Shown in pieces: positions 1 to 5,257 of a DNA stretch of 6,648 nucleotides. The stretch's first letter is position 1; every line of letters begins with the position of its first letter. This DNA is from Halobacteriales archaeon (GTDB lineage Archaea; Halobacteriota; Halobacteria; Halorutilales; JAHENH01): positions 1-6,648 of the forward strand of contig JAHENH010000041.1 in the NCBI GenBank assembly GCA_018609935.1, given 5' to 3'. The notes beneath the pieces were generated by a model. That model made no database searches and was not told the origin of the DNA. It saw nothing but the letters and a program-made list of their open reading frames with translations. The translations under genes and the position numbers were made by a program.

Positions 1-549
1 CCAAGTGGAAATGAGTACCAATTAAAAGTAGATCATGTTATTCAACCCCCTATACCTGGTTATGAGACTGATGGGGGTGTTCTTGTTGATGGGATTCATC
101 ACGGACTTGTAGGTACTGGTTCTCCTTTGATGTCTATGGTTTATACATATGGGGCTTTCTGGGCTGTTGGAAATGTAATAGTGAATGGCGAAGTAAGAGA
201 CAAGAGAAAAGTGATGCATTTTATGACTACTGAAAATGTACGTGATAAAGACTATAGATTAGCTTTAGATGAAGAACTTCCCTTAAAAAAGGAAAATACA
301 ATAGGAAATCAATTACATCACACTCACGGAATAGTTTTACCTATAACTGCAACCGAGGAGGGCCCTATTCCTGAACCCGTAAAAACAGCTTTCAAACTTC
401 CTAATGGAAATATGCAACCTTTCATCCATATAATGTTTGAAAAAGATGAATTAGTTAACCATCCATTTGGAAACAAATGGCCAAAGAGTTTCCAAGAACT
501 GACTGATCTACATGAAAGATATCCTAAATCTCCATTAGCTTTGAGATAG
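1..549 (+). CDS. Unrecognised His-containing protein, C-terminal part (5' end outside window)
   Basis: The frame is open from the first base, so the gene begins upstream and only its last 182 codons are visible, ending in TAG. A TTG at 127 could be read as a start, but the open and protein-like sequence before it argues against that. I do not recognise the family. The visible part has a His pair at residues 33-34 followed by G-L-V-G-T-G, a second cluster H-H-T-H at 106-109, several Gly and Pro turns and conserved-looking motifs such as DYRLALDEELPL. It has no hydrophobic segment long enough to cross a membrane. The His clusters and the copper-protein gene 46 bases downstream make a metal-related or extracytoplasmic role possible, but this is inference. 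The reading frame is continuous and the codon use is like that of its neighbours, so the gene looks functional. Confidence 0.8.
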   Translation, partial: PSGNEYQLKVDHVIQPPIPGYETDGGVLVDGIHHGLVGTGSPLMSMVYTYGAFWAVGNVIVNGEVRDKRKVMHFMTTENVRDKDYRLALDEELPLKKENTIGNQLHHTHGIVLPITATEEGPIPEPVKTAFKLPNGNMQPFIHIMFEKDELVNHPFGNKWPKSFQELTDLHERYPKSPLALR

Positions 550-595
550 ATCATCCAACTAAAGAATATCAAAACATAAATGTAATAATAAAAAT

Positions 596-1048
596 ATGAA
601 AAGAAGAAAGTTTTTAGCTCTTGGAGCATCGACTTTAGGAACAGCAAGTTTTGCGGGTTGTTTAGGTGGACAACAAACTCGACAACAAACTCAACAACAA
701 AACCAACAAAAACAAGAACAGCAAACCCTAGAAAAAACTATAACAGCGACAGAATGGAAATTCGATCCTGAACAATTTACAGTTAAAAAAGGACGAAAGA
801 CAAGACTTATTTTTAAAAATAAGGGTTCTGTGTCTCATAATTTAGCTATAGGTAATTTTCCACTTGAGCAGAGAAACCTCGAAGAACAGGATAAAAATAG
901 TCAAATAATGATTAAAACTGAGACTATAATTCCGGGAAAAAAAGATAGTATAACTGTGACCTTCTCTAAAACTGGTGAGTTCCCCTACTGGTGTGACGTT
1001 TCTGGCCACCGGGAAGCAGGTATGAAAGGAAAAATAATAGTTGAATAG
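596..1048 (+). CDS. Halocyanin/plastocyanin-like blue copper lipoprotein
   Basis: This 150-residue protein is predicted to carry one copper ion and shuttle electrons on the outer face of the cytoplasmic membrane. The N-terminus M-K-R-R-K-F-L is a twin-arginine (Tat) signal. It is followed by a short hydrophobic stretch and a lipobox S-F-A-G-C, so Cys22 is the likely lipid-anchored first residue of the mature form, as in haloarchaeal halocyanins. Residues 26-43 are a Gln-rich linker. The cupredoxin fold spans about 49-150, with the expected type 1 copper ligands His81 (S-H-N), Cys133 (Y-W-C), His138 (S-G-H) and Met143 (A-G-M-K-G). The signal starts directly at the ATG, which fixes the start. 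The upstream gene ends 46 bases earlier on the same strand, so cotranscription is possible. The redox partner is not evident; the oxidoreductase behind it is a pseudogene. Confidence 0.93.
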   Translation: MKRRKFLALGASTLGTASFAGCLGGQQTRQQTQQQNQQKQEQQTLEKTITATEWKFDPEQFTVKKGRKTRLIFKNKGSVSHNLAIGNFPLEQRNLEEQDKNSQIMIKTETIIPGKKDSITVTFSKTGEFPYWCDVSGHREAGMKGKIIVE

Positions 1049-1670
1049 ACTTTTATATCACAGGAGATAAAACGATAAAAGCTGATTATATAGTAATAGC
1101 AACCGGCTCTAAACCTCACATCCCAGACATTTCAGGCGTTGATAAAATAAATTATATGACCAGTAACGAAGTTCTTAATAGTACAAAATTTTCAGATTCT
1201 GGTATAGCAGTAGGTTTTGGTTACATAAGAGTTGAATTAACTACCTATCTTACAAAAGTCGCAAATATGGATCTTACAGTCATAGATAGAAATAAAAGTC
1301 CATTTAAAAGCGCAGACCCCGAATTTGGGGAAAGACTATTAGACCTATATGAAAACGAATTTAATATAGACATTATAACAGGCGCAGATGCAAAGTAAGT
1401 TAAGTCTACTAATAAAGGAGTAAAAGTAGAATTTGACAAAAACCGAAAAAACAAACAAAAAAACCAGAACAATTATTCTTTTTCACAGGAAGGGAACCCG
1501 ATATTTCTGATCTTAAATTAGAAAACACTAATATAGGCACTGGATCTGACTGGGTAAAAGATGCAATGCAAACAAAACTAGATCCAAAAATCTATGTAGT
1601 ATGAGATGTAAATAGAAGATGAGAATTATTACATATAGCAAAAGGATGAGGAGGGGTAGTCAGAGTATTA
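1048..1670 (+). pseudogene. Degraded FAD/NAD-dependent disulfide oxidoreductase (mercuric reductase / dihydrolipoamide dehydrogenase family)
   Basis: Translated pieces match the middle and rear of this flavoprotein family. From 1048 the frame reads DFYITGDKTIKADYIVIATGSKP, the strand leading to the conserved ATG. A damaged NAD-binding loop follows (A-V-G-F-G-Y-I-R-V-E-L, where G-G-G-Y-I-G is usual), then ADPEFGERLLDLYE. An in-frame TAA lies at 1396-1398. One base is missing in or near the A-run at 1446-1451, after which the -1 frame continues with F-F-T-G-R-E-P-D and I-Y-V-V-stop-D-V-N. The stop replaces the Gly of the FAD-binding G-D motif. In-frame TGA codons lie at 1602, 1620 and 1647. The N-terminal FAD-binding half with the redox Cys pair and the C-terminal dimer domain are absent. 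The surviving part begins exactly at the halocyanin stop codon, so a deletion or rearrangement joint probably lies there. It is dead as a gene. Confidence 0.88.
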
Positions 1671-1703
1671 TTTCCAAGTATATTTTTTATTTATAATATT
1701 TAG

Positions 1704-1972
1704 ACCTGGTTTGCTTATTTTTCCTTATTTTGATTTGAAACAGGATAGCCTAATTTACTGTATCTTTAACGTATTTATTGAAGAAATTACATTTGAGTGT
1801 ATAGATATTTTTCTATATCTAAGAATACTTAGTGAAAAATCTAAAAACCTATTCTAATAATAGTGTATTAATAATAATAGAATTTTAAATACTAAATAAA
1901 ATTTAATAAATATTTTATATATTAAATATAATTAATATATGATTAGATAATCATGTGTAATATAGGATAATA
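1704..1972. other. AT-rich intergenic spacer without a recognisable gene
   Basis: I find no open frame of note on either strand here. The left part (about 1709-1736) is a run of T-rich clusters on the plus strand that could end transcription coming from the left, in the manner of archaeal T-tract terminators. A 7-bp inverted repeat, TAGATAT at 1802-1808 with ATATCTA at 1815-1821, could form a weak hairpin, but in DNA this rich in A and T it may be chance. The part from about 1855 to 1972 is almost pure A and T. Confidence 0.5.
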
Positions 1973-1980
1973 TTTAAATA
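1973..1980 (+). promoter_or_regulatory. Archaeal TATA box for the small zinc protein gene
   Basis: TTTAAATA is centred about 25 bases before the ATG at 2002. This is the spacing expected when transcription starts at or next to the start codon. There is no Shine-Dalgarno-like sequence before the ATG, which fits a leaderless message. Confidence 0.6.
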
Positions 1981-2001
1981 TATTAAATTCTTATAGATTT
2001 T

Positions 2002-2190
2002 ATGTCGGTAGAAGAAAAAAGGAGATCTTGGGAAGTTTTCACTACAGGAAAAAAATGCGAAAGATGTGGAGAAAAAGGAGTGTCAACTGTAGTATTTATG
2101 CATAAACCTCCTGAAAGAATCTGTAAAAAATGTTTTAAAAAAGCTAAAAATTCCAAAGAGGATATATTAGACGTGTTACCATCAATTTAA
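2002..2190 (+). CDS. Small four-cysteine zinc-binding protein
   Basis: This 62-residue basic protein has two Cys pairs, C19-x-x-C22 (K-C-E-R-C-G) and C41-x-x-C44 (I-C-K-K-C-F), 18 residues apart. This is the classic spacing for a single zinc ribbon or rubredoxin-like knuckle. Between the pairs lies a short hydrophobic strand (V-S-T-V-V-F-M-H). The N-terminus is charged and the C-terminus Lys-rich, and there is no signal peptide or membrane segment, so it is probably cytoplasmic. Proteins of this kind in haloarchaea are mostly of unknown function; nucleic-acid binding or protein contacts are plausible but not shown. It stands alone, with a well-placed TATA box and a T-containing stretch behind the stop. 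The start is chosen on the TATA spacing and the lack of any other ATG upstream in frame. Confidence 0.78.
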   Translation: MSVEEKRRSWEVFTTGKKCERCGEKGVSTVVFMHKPPERICKKCFKKAKNSKEDILDVLPSI

Positions 2191-2206
2191 TTATAGTTTT
2201 AATTAA

Positions 2207-2413
2207 AAATCAAGTGCTCAATTAAAATTTAACAACAATATAAATATAGGCAAAATAAATAAATTTATACTAATTCGTGAACCACAATGGGGTCAAGCCC
2301 CGAAACACTCTCTCTATCTTATCTGTGAAAAGTGTAAGAATTTAAGAATGTTACTAAAATTTAGGTCGTTAATGTTTAGAGTTAACAATATGGAGTTTCT
2401 AGAGTTGAATTAA
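2207..2413 (+). pseudogene. Possible gene remnant with one Cys pair (no valid start)
   Basis: One plus-strand frame stays open for 68 codons up to a TAA at 2411-2413, in DNA where stops are otherwise frequent. It has no ATG, GTG or TTG until late. From 2276 it reads R-E-P-Q-W-G-Q-A-P-K-H-S-L-Y-L-I-C-E-K-C-K-N-L-R, which has a protein-like composition and a C-x-x-C pair. The ATG at 2287 lies in another frame and reaches TGA after 13 codons. A TATA-like AATTTATA at about 2262-2269 precedes it. A GGGG/CCCC hairpin at 2289-2301 lies inside. I cannot assign a family. It may be a decayed gene fragment, a short RNA or simply chance; confidence is low. Confidence 0.25.
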
Positions 2414-2460
2414 AATTAGAATTGATGTACACCTAAAAATAGAGGAGGGAGAGATATTTA

Positions 2461-2709
2461 TTATTTGTTGTTGATTAGGTTTTGTTTTTGTTTATGTGTT
2501 AGTTGTTTTATTTCATATTCACGAGATAATGCATTTGATTTAGACCTATATTTTTCTGAATACACCAGTTCTACAGGTGTTCTTCCCCTGGTATATTTTG
2601 AGGCATCTCCATTATTATGTTGTTTTATCCTACGTTCAAGATCTGTTGTATATCCAGTATAATATGAACAGTCATTACACTCTATTATGTAGACAATATG
2701 TTCAGACAT
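2461..2709 (-). CDS. GIY-YIG domain nuclease, YhbQ/UPF0213 type
   Basis: This 82-residue protein is a bare GIY-YIG catalytic domain, the usual length for the UPF0213/YhbQ family. The GIY motif is replaced by V-Y-I (Tyr7) and YIG by Y-T-G (Tyr17). The active-site Arg26 sits in T-T-D-L-E-R-R, His31-Asn32 in Q-H-N, and the metal-binding Glu64 in S-R-E-Y-E-I-K. K-Y-T-R-G-R-T-P-V-E-L-V-Y (38-50) is the family's other signature. All key residues are present, so the enzyme should be active. Members cut or process DNA, but their cellular role is poorly defined. The gene is transcribed leftward. Its start lies about 26 bases from a TnpB-element right end on the opposite strand, so it may have been carried or stranded by a mobile element. 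The ATG must be right because Tyr7 is needed. A TATA-like TTATATTC at 2721-2728 is too close for a leaderless start. Confidence 0.92.
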   Translation of the reverse strand: MSEHIVYIIECNDCSYYTGYTTDLERRIKQHNNGDASKYTRGRTPVELVYSEKYRSKSNALSREYEIKQLTHKQKQNLINNK

Positions 2710-2734
2710 TCTCTATCTCTTTATATTCGGGACA

Positions 2735-2796
2735 GGGCTAAAGGCTCCACCCTCAACGAACGAGCGTAGCGAGCGAAGTAGGGCAGGGTAGTTGAC
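2735..2796 (+). mobile_element. Right end (RE) of an IS200/IS605-type TnpB element, copy 1
   Basis: This GC-rich patch sits in AT-rich DNA and ends in GTAGTTGAC at 2788-2796. It contains CCACCCTCAACGAACGAGCG and, after a short GAGCG-type repeat, GTAGGGCAGGG. CCACCCT and AGGGCAGG can pair across the loop to form a stem just inside the TTGAC terminus. This matches my memory of the right ends, with the associated omega-RNA stem, of haloarchaeal TnpB elements; terminal TTGAC is also, as I recall, the right-end cleavage motif of ISDra2-like elements. The interior of the element would lie to the left, where the antisense GIY-YIG gene now is. No tnpA or tnpB sequence is visible beside this copy, so it is a remnant. 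Confidence 0.6.
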
Positions 2797-2828
2797 ATAG
2801 TACATAGCTGATATATTGGCTAGTTCTA

Positions 2829-2886
2829 TGTATTTTTTTGTATGTCAGTCATATTTGTATTTTAGGGATGTCTTTGTATTTTTTTG
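2829..2886 (+). repeat. 12-bp direct repeat TGTATTTTTTTG, two copies
   Basis: TGTATTTTTTTG occurs at 2829-2840 and again at 2875-2886, 46 bases apart. Each contains a run of seven T. On the plus strand such runs can act as archaeal terminators, so the pair may stop transcription arriving from the mobile-element side ahead of the mini-gene at 2928. A looser relative, GTGTATTTTTTATG, lies at about 3377-3390. Confidence 0.4.
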
Positions 2887-2927
2887 GTTAATTCTAAATG
2901 GATTAGATTATCTATTGTTTATTTGTT

Positions 2928-3056
2928 ATGGTGTTTGAATGTGGAGAATGTGGATGCATAGTTGATAGAGGGAAAATAATCTCGGAATGTAGCCACAAAA
3001 GCTGTTGCTGTAATAAAATCCAAACAAATAAACCTGTGATACAAAATATACTATAA
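2928..3056 (+). CDS. Cys-rich 42-residue mini-protein, probably metal-binding
   Basis: An ATG opens a 42-codon frame ending in TAA. It encodes seven Cys and one His: C5-x-x-C8-x-C10 near the N-terminus and C21-x-H23-x-x-C26-C27-C28 in the middle, followed by a polar tail of 14 residues. This density and spacing of Cys and His could not plausibly arise from random AT-rich sequence, and points to one or two bound zinc ions or another metal cluster. There is no signal peptide or membrane segment. I do not recognise a named family, although tiny zinc proteins starting with an F-E-C-x-x-C-G-C type motif are common in haloarchaea. The gene sits alone between two oppositely oriented TnpB-element right ends. 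A weak AT-rich stretch at 2892-2912 could serve as promoter. Confidence 0.65.
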   Translation: MVFECGECGCIVDRGKIISECSHKSCCCNKIQTNKPVIQNIL

Positions 3057-3091
3057 CACAAAATAATACTAAGTCCTTAAAACAAACGAAA

Positions 3092-3173
3092 AGAATATGA
3101 ATCTATATATTTCTAATTTCTATTTTTAATATTAGAGTTAAGGATCTATGAAGTTAATTGCAGTTGTACTTTT
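3092..3173 (+). repeat. Imperfect dispersed repeat, copy A
   Basis: This 82-bp stretch aligns with 4745-4830. The last 46 bases (3128-3173 against 4785-4830) match at 38 positions without gaps, ending in AGTTGTACTTTT in both. The first part shares GAATA, then ATATATTTCTAA, with small gaps. Copy A ends precisely where the TnpB right end at 3174 begins, so the element may have been inserted into it. It does not encode protein in any frame I can support. Confidence 0.55.
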
Positions 3174-3232
3174 GTCAACTACTCCTATCTAACTCACCGT
3201 TGGTTCGTGGGGGAAGGGAGGGGCTTGTCAGT
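3174..3232 (-). mobile_element. Right end (RE) of an IS200/IS605-type TnpB element, copy 2
   Basis: Read on the minus strand this runs ACTGACAAGCCCC, then CTCCC, a loop, and AGGAGTAGTTGAC ending at 3174. The terminal GTAGTTGAC equals that of copy 1. CTCC and GGAG can pair to give the stem expected at the 3' end of a TnpB guide RNA (omega RNA). The last codons of tnpB lie directly upstream at 3363-3244 on the same strand, which supports the assignment. The 20 bases outside the end (3173 down to 3154) would be the guide stretch if the RNA were still made. Confidence 0.65.
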
Positions 3233-3243
3233 GAACTTTTCTT

Positions 3244-3363
3244 CTAACCCGTTACAGGGTAGTCGGTATAGTTGACGTTCAGATTCACCGTTCCTGACTT
3301 TAGGGCCAGTTGACCGTGGCTCTTCCTCCCATTACCTAAATTACCGACTACTATTTCTATTAT
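3244..3363 (-). pseudogene. tnpB: C-terminal remnant of tnpB (RNA-guided nuclease of an IS200/IS605 element)
   Basis: On the minus strand a frame is open from 3363 to a TAG at 3246-3244 and encodes 39 residues, including G-N-G-R-K-S-H-G-Q-L-A-L-K-S-G-T-V-N-L-N and a final D-Y-P-V-T-G. This resembles the variable tail that follows the zinc ribbon in haloarchaeal TnpB proteins, and it is followed at the expected distance by the element's right end. The catalytic RuvC domain, the zinc ribbon and any tnpA are missing. Upstream on this strand the sequence passes straight into the AT-rich promoter region of the gene at 3410. The GC content is much higher than that of its surroundings, which marks it as acquired DNA. 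Identification rests on a short tail plus context. Confidence 0.6.
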
Positions 3364-3409
3364 TTATACTGTTACGTGTATTTTTTATGTATTAACTTAT
3401 ATAGAAATT

Positions 3410-4402
3410 ATGGAGCGTTATTTTCTTGGAGGGATTATCCTGACAATCTTAATTGCATTTCTAATAGTTCTTTTTGTACCTAATGTAATATCTACGGTCC
3501 CTGGAGAAATAACGGAAGGACGTGCACAAATACAAGATGTAGACGTATCTGTAAACAAAGTTCCTGGAGAAACGGTAAATCTAAAAACTATAACTAGATT
3601 ACGTCATAGAGGAGGTGTGTCAAAAAACTTGAGTGTAATGATACGAGCTACGAGTCTAAATGGAATCTTACAAACTACCAAGACAAAAGAAGTAAAAGAA
3701 ATACAAGGAGACAGAGAAATAAAAGTAATTAATAATATAAGTGTAAAAAGAGAAGGAGGTTACCGTATAGACGCTATACTTTACAAACAAGGGGAAAGAA
3801 TAGATATAGAACCAAAAAGAGTAGATGGAGTTGGAAGATTAAATCCCAATTTTGCTACATCTACTGTAGATTTCCATAGATTTCAAAATCACCCTCCAAT
3901 AGAGTACTCCATAGATCAAGTTAGCGGAAAAACAGTAAATCTCAAGGTTACAACATATCTTACAAATAAAGGTAATGAGACTAGAGATTTGGAATTAGTG
4001 TTGAAAGCAAGACAGTCTGACTCTAATATATTAGCTGATGAAAAAAGAATACAGATAGGTACATTAAACAGAGGAAAAACAGCAAAGCCTACTACTACTT
4101 TAGAGGTTGTTGACGGTTATAATTATTATTTAGATGCAGTTTTATGGAATGGAAATTCGATAATAGCGGAAGAAAGAAGTGTAGCTAACTTAAATCCAAC
4201 TGAAACTATAAAAGCAAATGAAACAGTTAGAGAAGTAGGTATAGAAGTAAGTGATTTTGAACAGACAACGGATGAAAGAGAAAGATTACAGCAAACTCAA
4301 CAATTATCCGGACAGCAAGAACAACCTGGATTTGGAGTTGGAGCTACAATAATGGCTATATTTATATTAATAGTAAGTATAATAGCTCGAAAAAATGAGT
4401 GA
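3410..4402 (+). CDS. Secreted surface protein with two DUF7490-like repeats and a PGF-CTERM tail
   Basis: This 330-residue protein resembles haloarchaeal DUF7490 proteins. Residues 5-25 form an N-terminal hydrophobic segment (signal or anchor). Two related beta-rich repeats follow. The first runs about 45-165, with G-E-T-V-N-L-K near its start and G-G-Y-R-I-D-A-I-L-Y near its end. The second runs about 168-272, with G-K-T-V-N-L-K and D-G-Y-N-Y-Y-L-D-A-V-L-W; both close with L-N-P. A charged, Gln-rich linker (about 286-305) leads to P306-G-F-G, a hydrophobic helix (310-326) and R-K-N-E. This is the PGF-CTERM signal, which archaeosortase A cuts before the protein is lipid-anchored. It probably faces outward in the envelope; the function is unknown. 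The TGA stop overlaps the next gene by 8 bases, implying coupled translation. The TATA-like T-run at 3381-3389 sits about 25 bases before the ATG. Confidence 0.88.
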   Translation: MERYFLGGIILTILIAFLIVLFVPNVISTVPGEITEGRAQIQDVDVSVNKVPGETVNLKTITRLRHRGGVSKNLSVMIRATSLNGILQTTKTKEVKEIQGDREIKVINNISVKREGGYRIDAILYKQGERIDIEPKRVDGVGRLNPNFATSTVDFHRFQNHPPIEYSIDQVSGKTVNLKVTTYLTNKGNETRDLELVLKARQSDSNILADEKRIQIGTLNRGKTAKPTTTLEVVDGYNYYLDAVLWNGNSIIAEERSVANLNPTETIKANETVREVGIEVSDFEQTTDERERLQQTQQLSGQQEQPGFGVGATIMAIFILIVSIIARKNE

Positions 4403-4673
4403 AAAAGAAACCAGTAAAAACCAGAAAGAAGAAACAGACGGAATAGGTGTAGGGTTTTTAAGGAAAGGAGTTTTGATAGGTAGTCTTTTTGTTCTTGCGC
4501 TTGTGGGTATATGGTCTGTTATACAGATTTATGTAAATATTAGTTCTGCTATAGAATTGTGGATATCTGATGAGTACGTAGATATTTTTCAAGCAGGTTT
4601 CAATTTAGTAATACTTTTACTTATAAGTATATGTATAGTAAGGTTATTAAGAAGATATGAAGTTAACTTATAA
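4395..4673 (+). CDS. Small membrane protein with two transmembrane helices, coupled to the PGF-CTERM gene
   Basis: The protein has 92 residues. A hydrophilic, charged N-terminal tail (1-18) is followed by helix 1 at about 25-47 and helix 2 at about 64-83, ending in a basic L-L-R-R-Y patch. By the positive-inside rule (R23, K24 before helix 1; R83, R86, R87 after helix 2) both ends should be cytoplasmic, with a loop (S-A-I-E-L-W-I-S-D-E-Y) outside. The ATG lies inside the end of the preceding gene, so the two form an operon and the proteins may work together at the membrane. In haloarchaea, genes for DUF7490-type proteins often have such a small membrane partner, as far as I recall. I do not give it a function. 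A T-run at 4699-4703 behind the stop may end the transcript. Confidence 0.8.
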   Translation: MSEKETSKNQKEETDGIGVGFLRKGVLIGSLFVLALVGIWSVIQIYVNISSAIELWISDEYVDIFQAGFNLVILLLISICIVRLLRRYEVNL

Positions 4674-4744
4674 CTTTAAAAAGATTCATGTTAAACTATT
4701 TTTCTAAATGGCAAAACAACCTTAATTATCTAAAATCAATAGAA

Positions 4745-4830
4745 AGAATACAGATTTAAGATATATTTCTAAGATGTAATTCCTAATATTAGTGTTAACA
4801 TTCTGTGAAGCTAATAGAAGTTGTACTTTT
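4745..4830 (+). repeat. Imperfect dispersed repeat, copy B
   Basis: This is the partner of 3092-3173. The best-conserved part is 4785-4830, with 38 of 46 bases identical. Unlike copy A it is not followed by a mobile-element end but by AGAGGATTCGGAG. Each copy begins a short way behind a small gene (36 and 71 bases after the stops at 3056 and 4673) and ends 150-240 bases before the next one, so both could be untranslated elements or small RNA genes of one family. Confidence 0.55.
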
Positions 4831-4953
4831 AGAGGATTCGGAGATCTGAACTTGTATATTTAGAACTGGTTCTTTGTGTTTATATCCTATATTTAGTTTT
4901 TTAGAGGTTATAGGTTTATTGGAGTTATTATAAATTTTAATAGTATTAGTTGC

Positions 4954-4961
4954 TTTTATTA
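4954..4961 (+). promoter_or_regulatory. TATA-like box for the membrane protein gene at 4982
   Basis: TTTTATTA is centred about 24-25 bases before the ATG at 4982, the spacing for a leaderless archaeal transcript. A second AT-rich stretch (about 4967-4980) lies too close to act as TATA box for this start. Confidence 0.45.
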
Positions 4962-4981
4962 GGGATAATTATTTATTTATT

Positions 4982-5257
4982 ATGTATGTAGTTGAAGATA
5001 TGGATTTTAACACAAAGGTTTTTAAAGCGTATTTAGATTATTTCTTACCACGGGATGTAGTTGGCCCTGTACTTATTGTGTTCTCGTTGGAGGGTGTTAT
5101 TGATGGTGTTTTTTCCCTATATGTTCCAGAAGGATATGCTACAATAGGTTGGGGACTTGTTTTCATATTATCTCTTATTATAGTTGGATATTGGGGGAGT
5201 GTAGATGAACCAGCCCTAGAAGAACTTGAAGACAAACTCGATGAAATACAAGACTAA
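4982..5257 (+). CDS. Small membrane protein with two transmembrane helices and an acidic tail
   Basis: The protein has 91 residues. After a polar N-terminus (an inner Met at residue 7 is an alternative start) come helix 1 at about 26-48 (V-V-G-P-V-L-I-V-F) and helix 2 at about 53-71 (I-G-W-G-L-V-F-I-L-S-L-I-I-V-G-Y-W). A strongly acidic C-terminal stretch follows (E-E-L-E-D-K-L-D-E-I), which may form a short amphipathic or coiled-coil helix. The family is unknown to me. The gene stands alone with its own likely promoter. The first start is preferred because of the TATA spacing. The acidic tail is more haloarchaeal in style than most proteins of the window. Confidence 0.75.
   Translation: MYVVEDMDFNTKVFKAYLDYFLPRDVVGPVLIVFSLEGVIDGVFSLYVPEGYATIGWGLVFILSLIIVGYWGSVDEPALEELEDKLDEIQD

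Larger units (their letters stand above)
4674..4981. other. Intergenic spacer holding repeat copy B and a promoter
   Basis: No gene is supported here. The stretch holds a T-run at 4699-4703 that could terminate the upstream operon, repeat copy B at 4745-4830, a slightly GC-richer patch just after it (about 4831-4850) that matches nothing I know, and a TATA-like box before the gene at 4982. Confidence 0.5.

Noticed and set aside
324..647. Minus-strand open frame of 107 codons opposite the first gene and the start of the halocyanin gene
   Set aside because: It runs antisense to two well-supported genes, has no family features and crosses their intergenic gap; it is a shadow frame.
1156..1398. 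A short intact 80-residue gene starting at the ATG at 1156
   Set aside because: The same frame carries clear oxidoreductase sequence upstream of that ATG and, past the TAA, downstream, so this is an interior piece of the pseudogene.
1602..1649. Genetic code in which TGA means Gly
   Set aside because: The remnant also has an in-frame TAA, a frameshift, a lost N-terminal half and a damaged NAD loop, and no intact gene of the window contains an internal TGA. Plain pseudogene decay is enough.
2465..2662. Plus-strand open frame opposite the GIY-YIG gene
   Set aside because: The minus strand carries all GIY-YIG active-site residues, and the plus-strand translation is low-complexity and hydrophobic without motifs.
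4819..4830. Repeat copy B as a present target of the orphan TnpB guide
   Set aside because: The 12 bases next to the right end match copy B, but the following bases diverge and the flank on the expected motif side reads CCTCT rather than a TTGAT-like motif.
5038..5235. Minus-strand open frame rich in Ser and Thr opposite the membrane protein gene
   Set aside because: It is antisense to a coherent two-helix protein and has no domain of its own.
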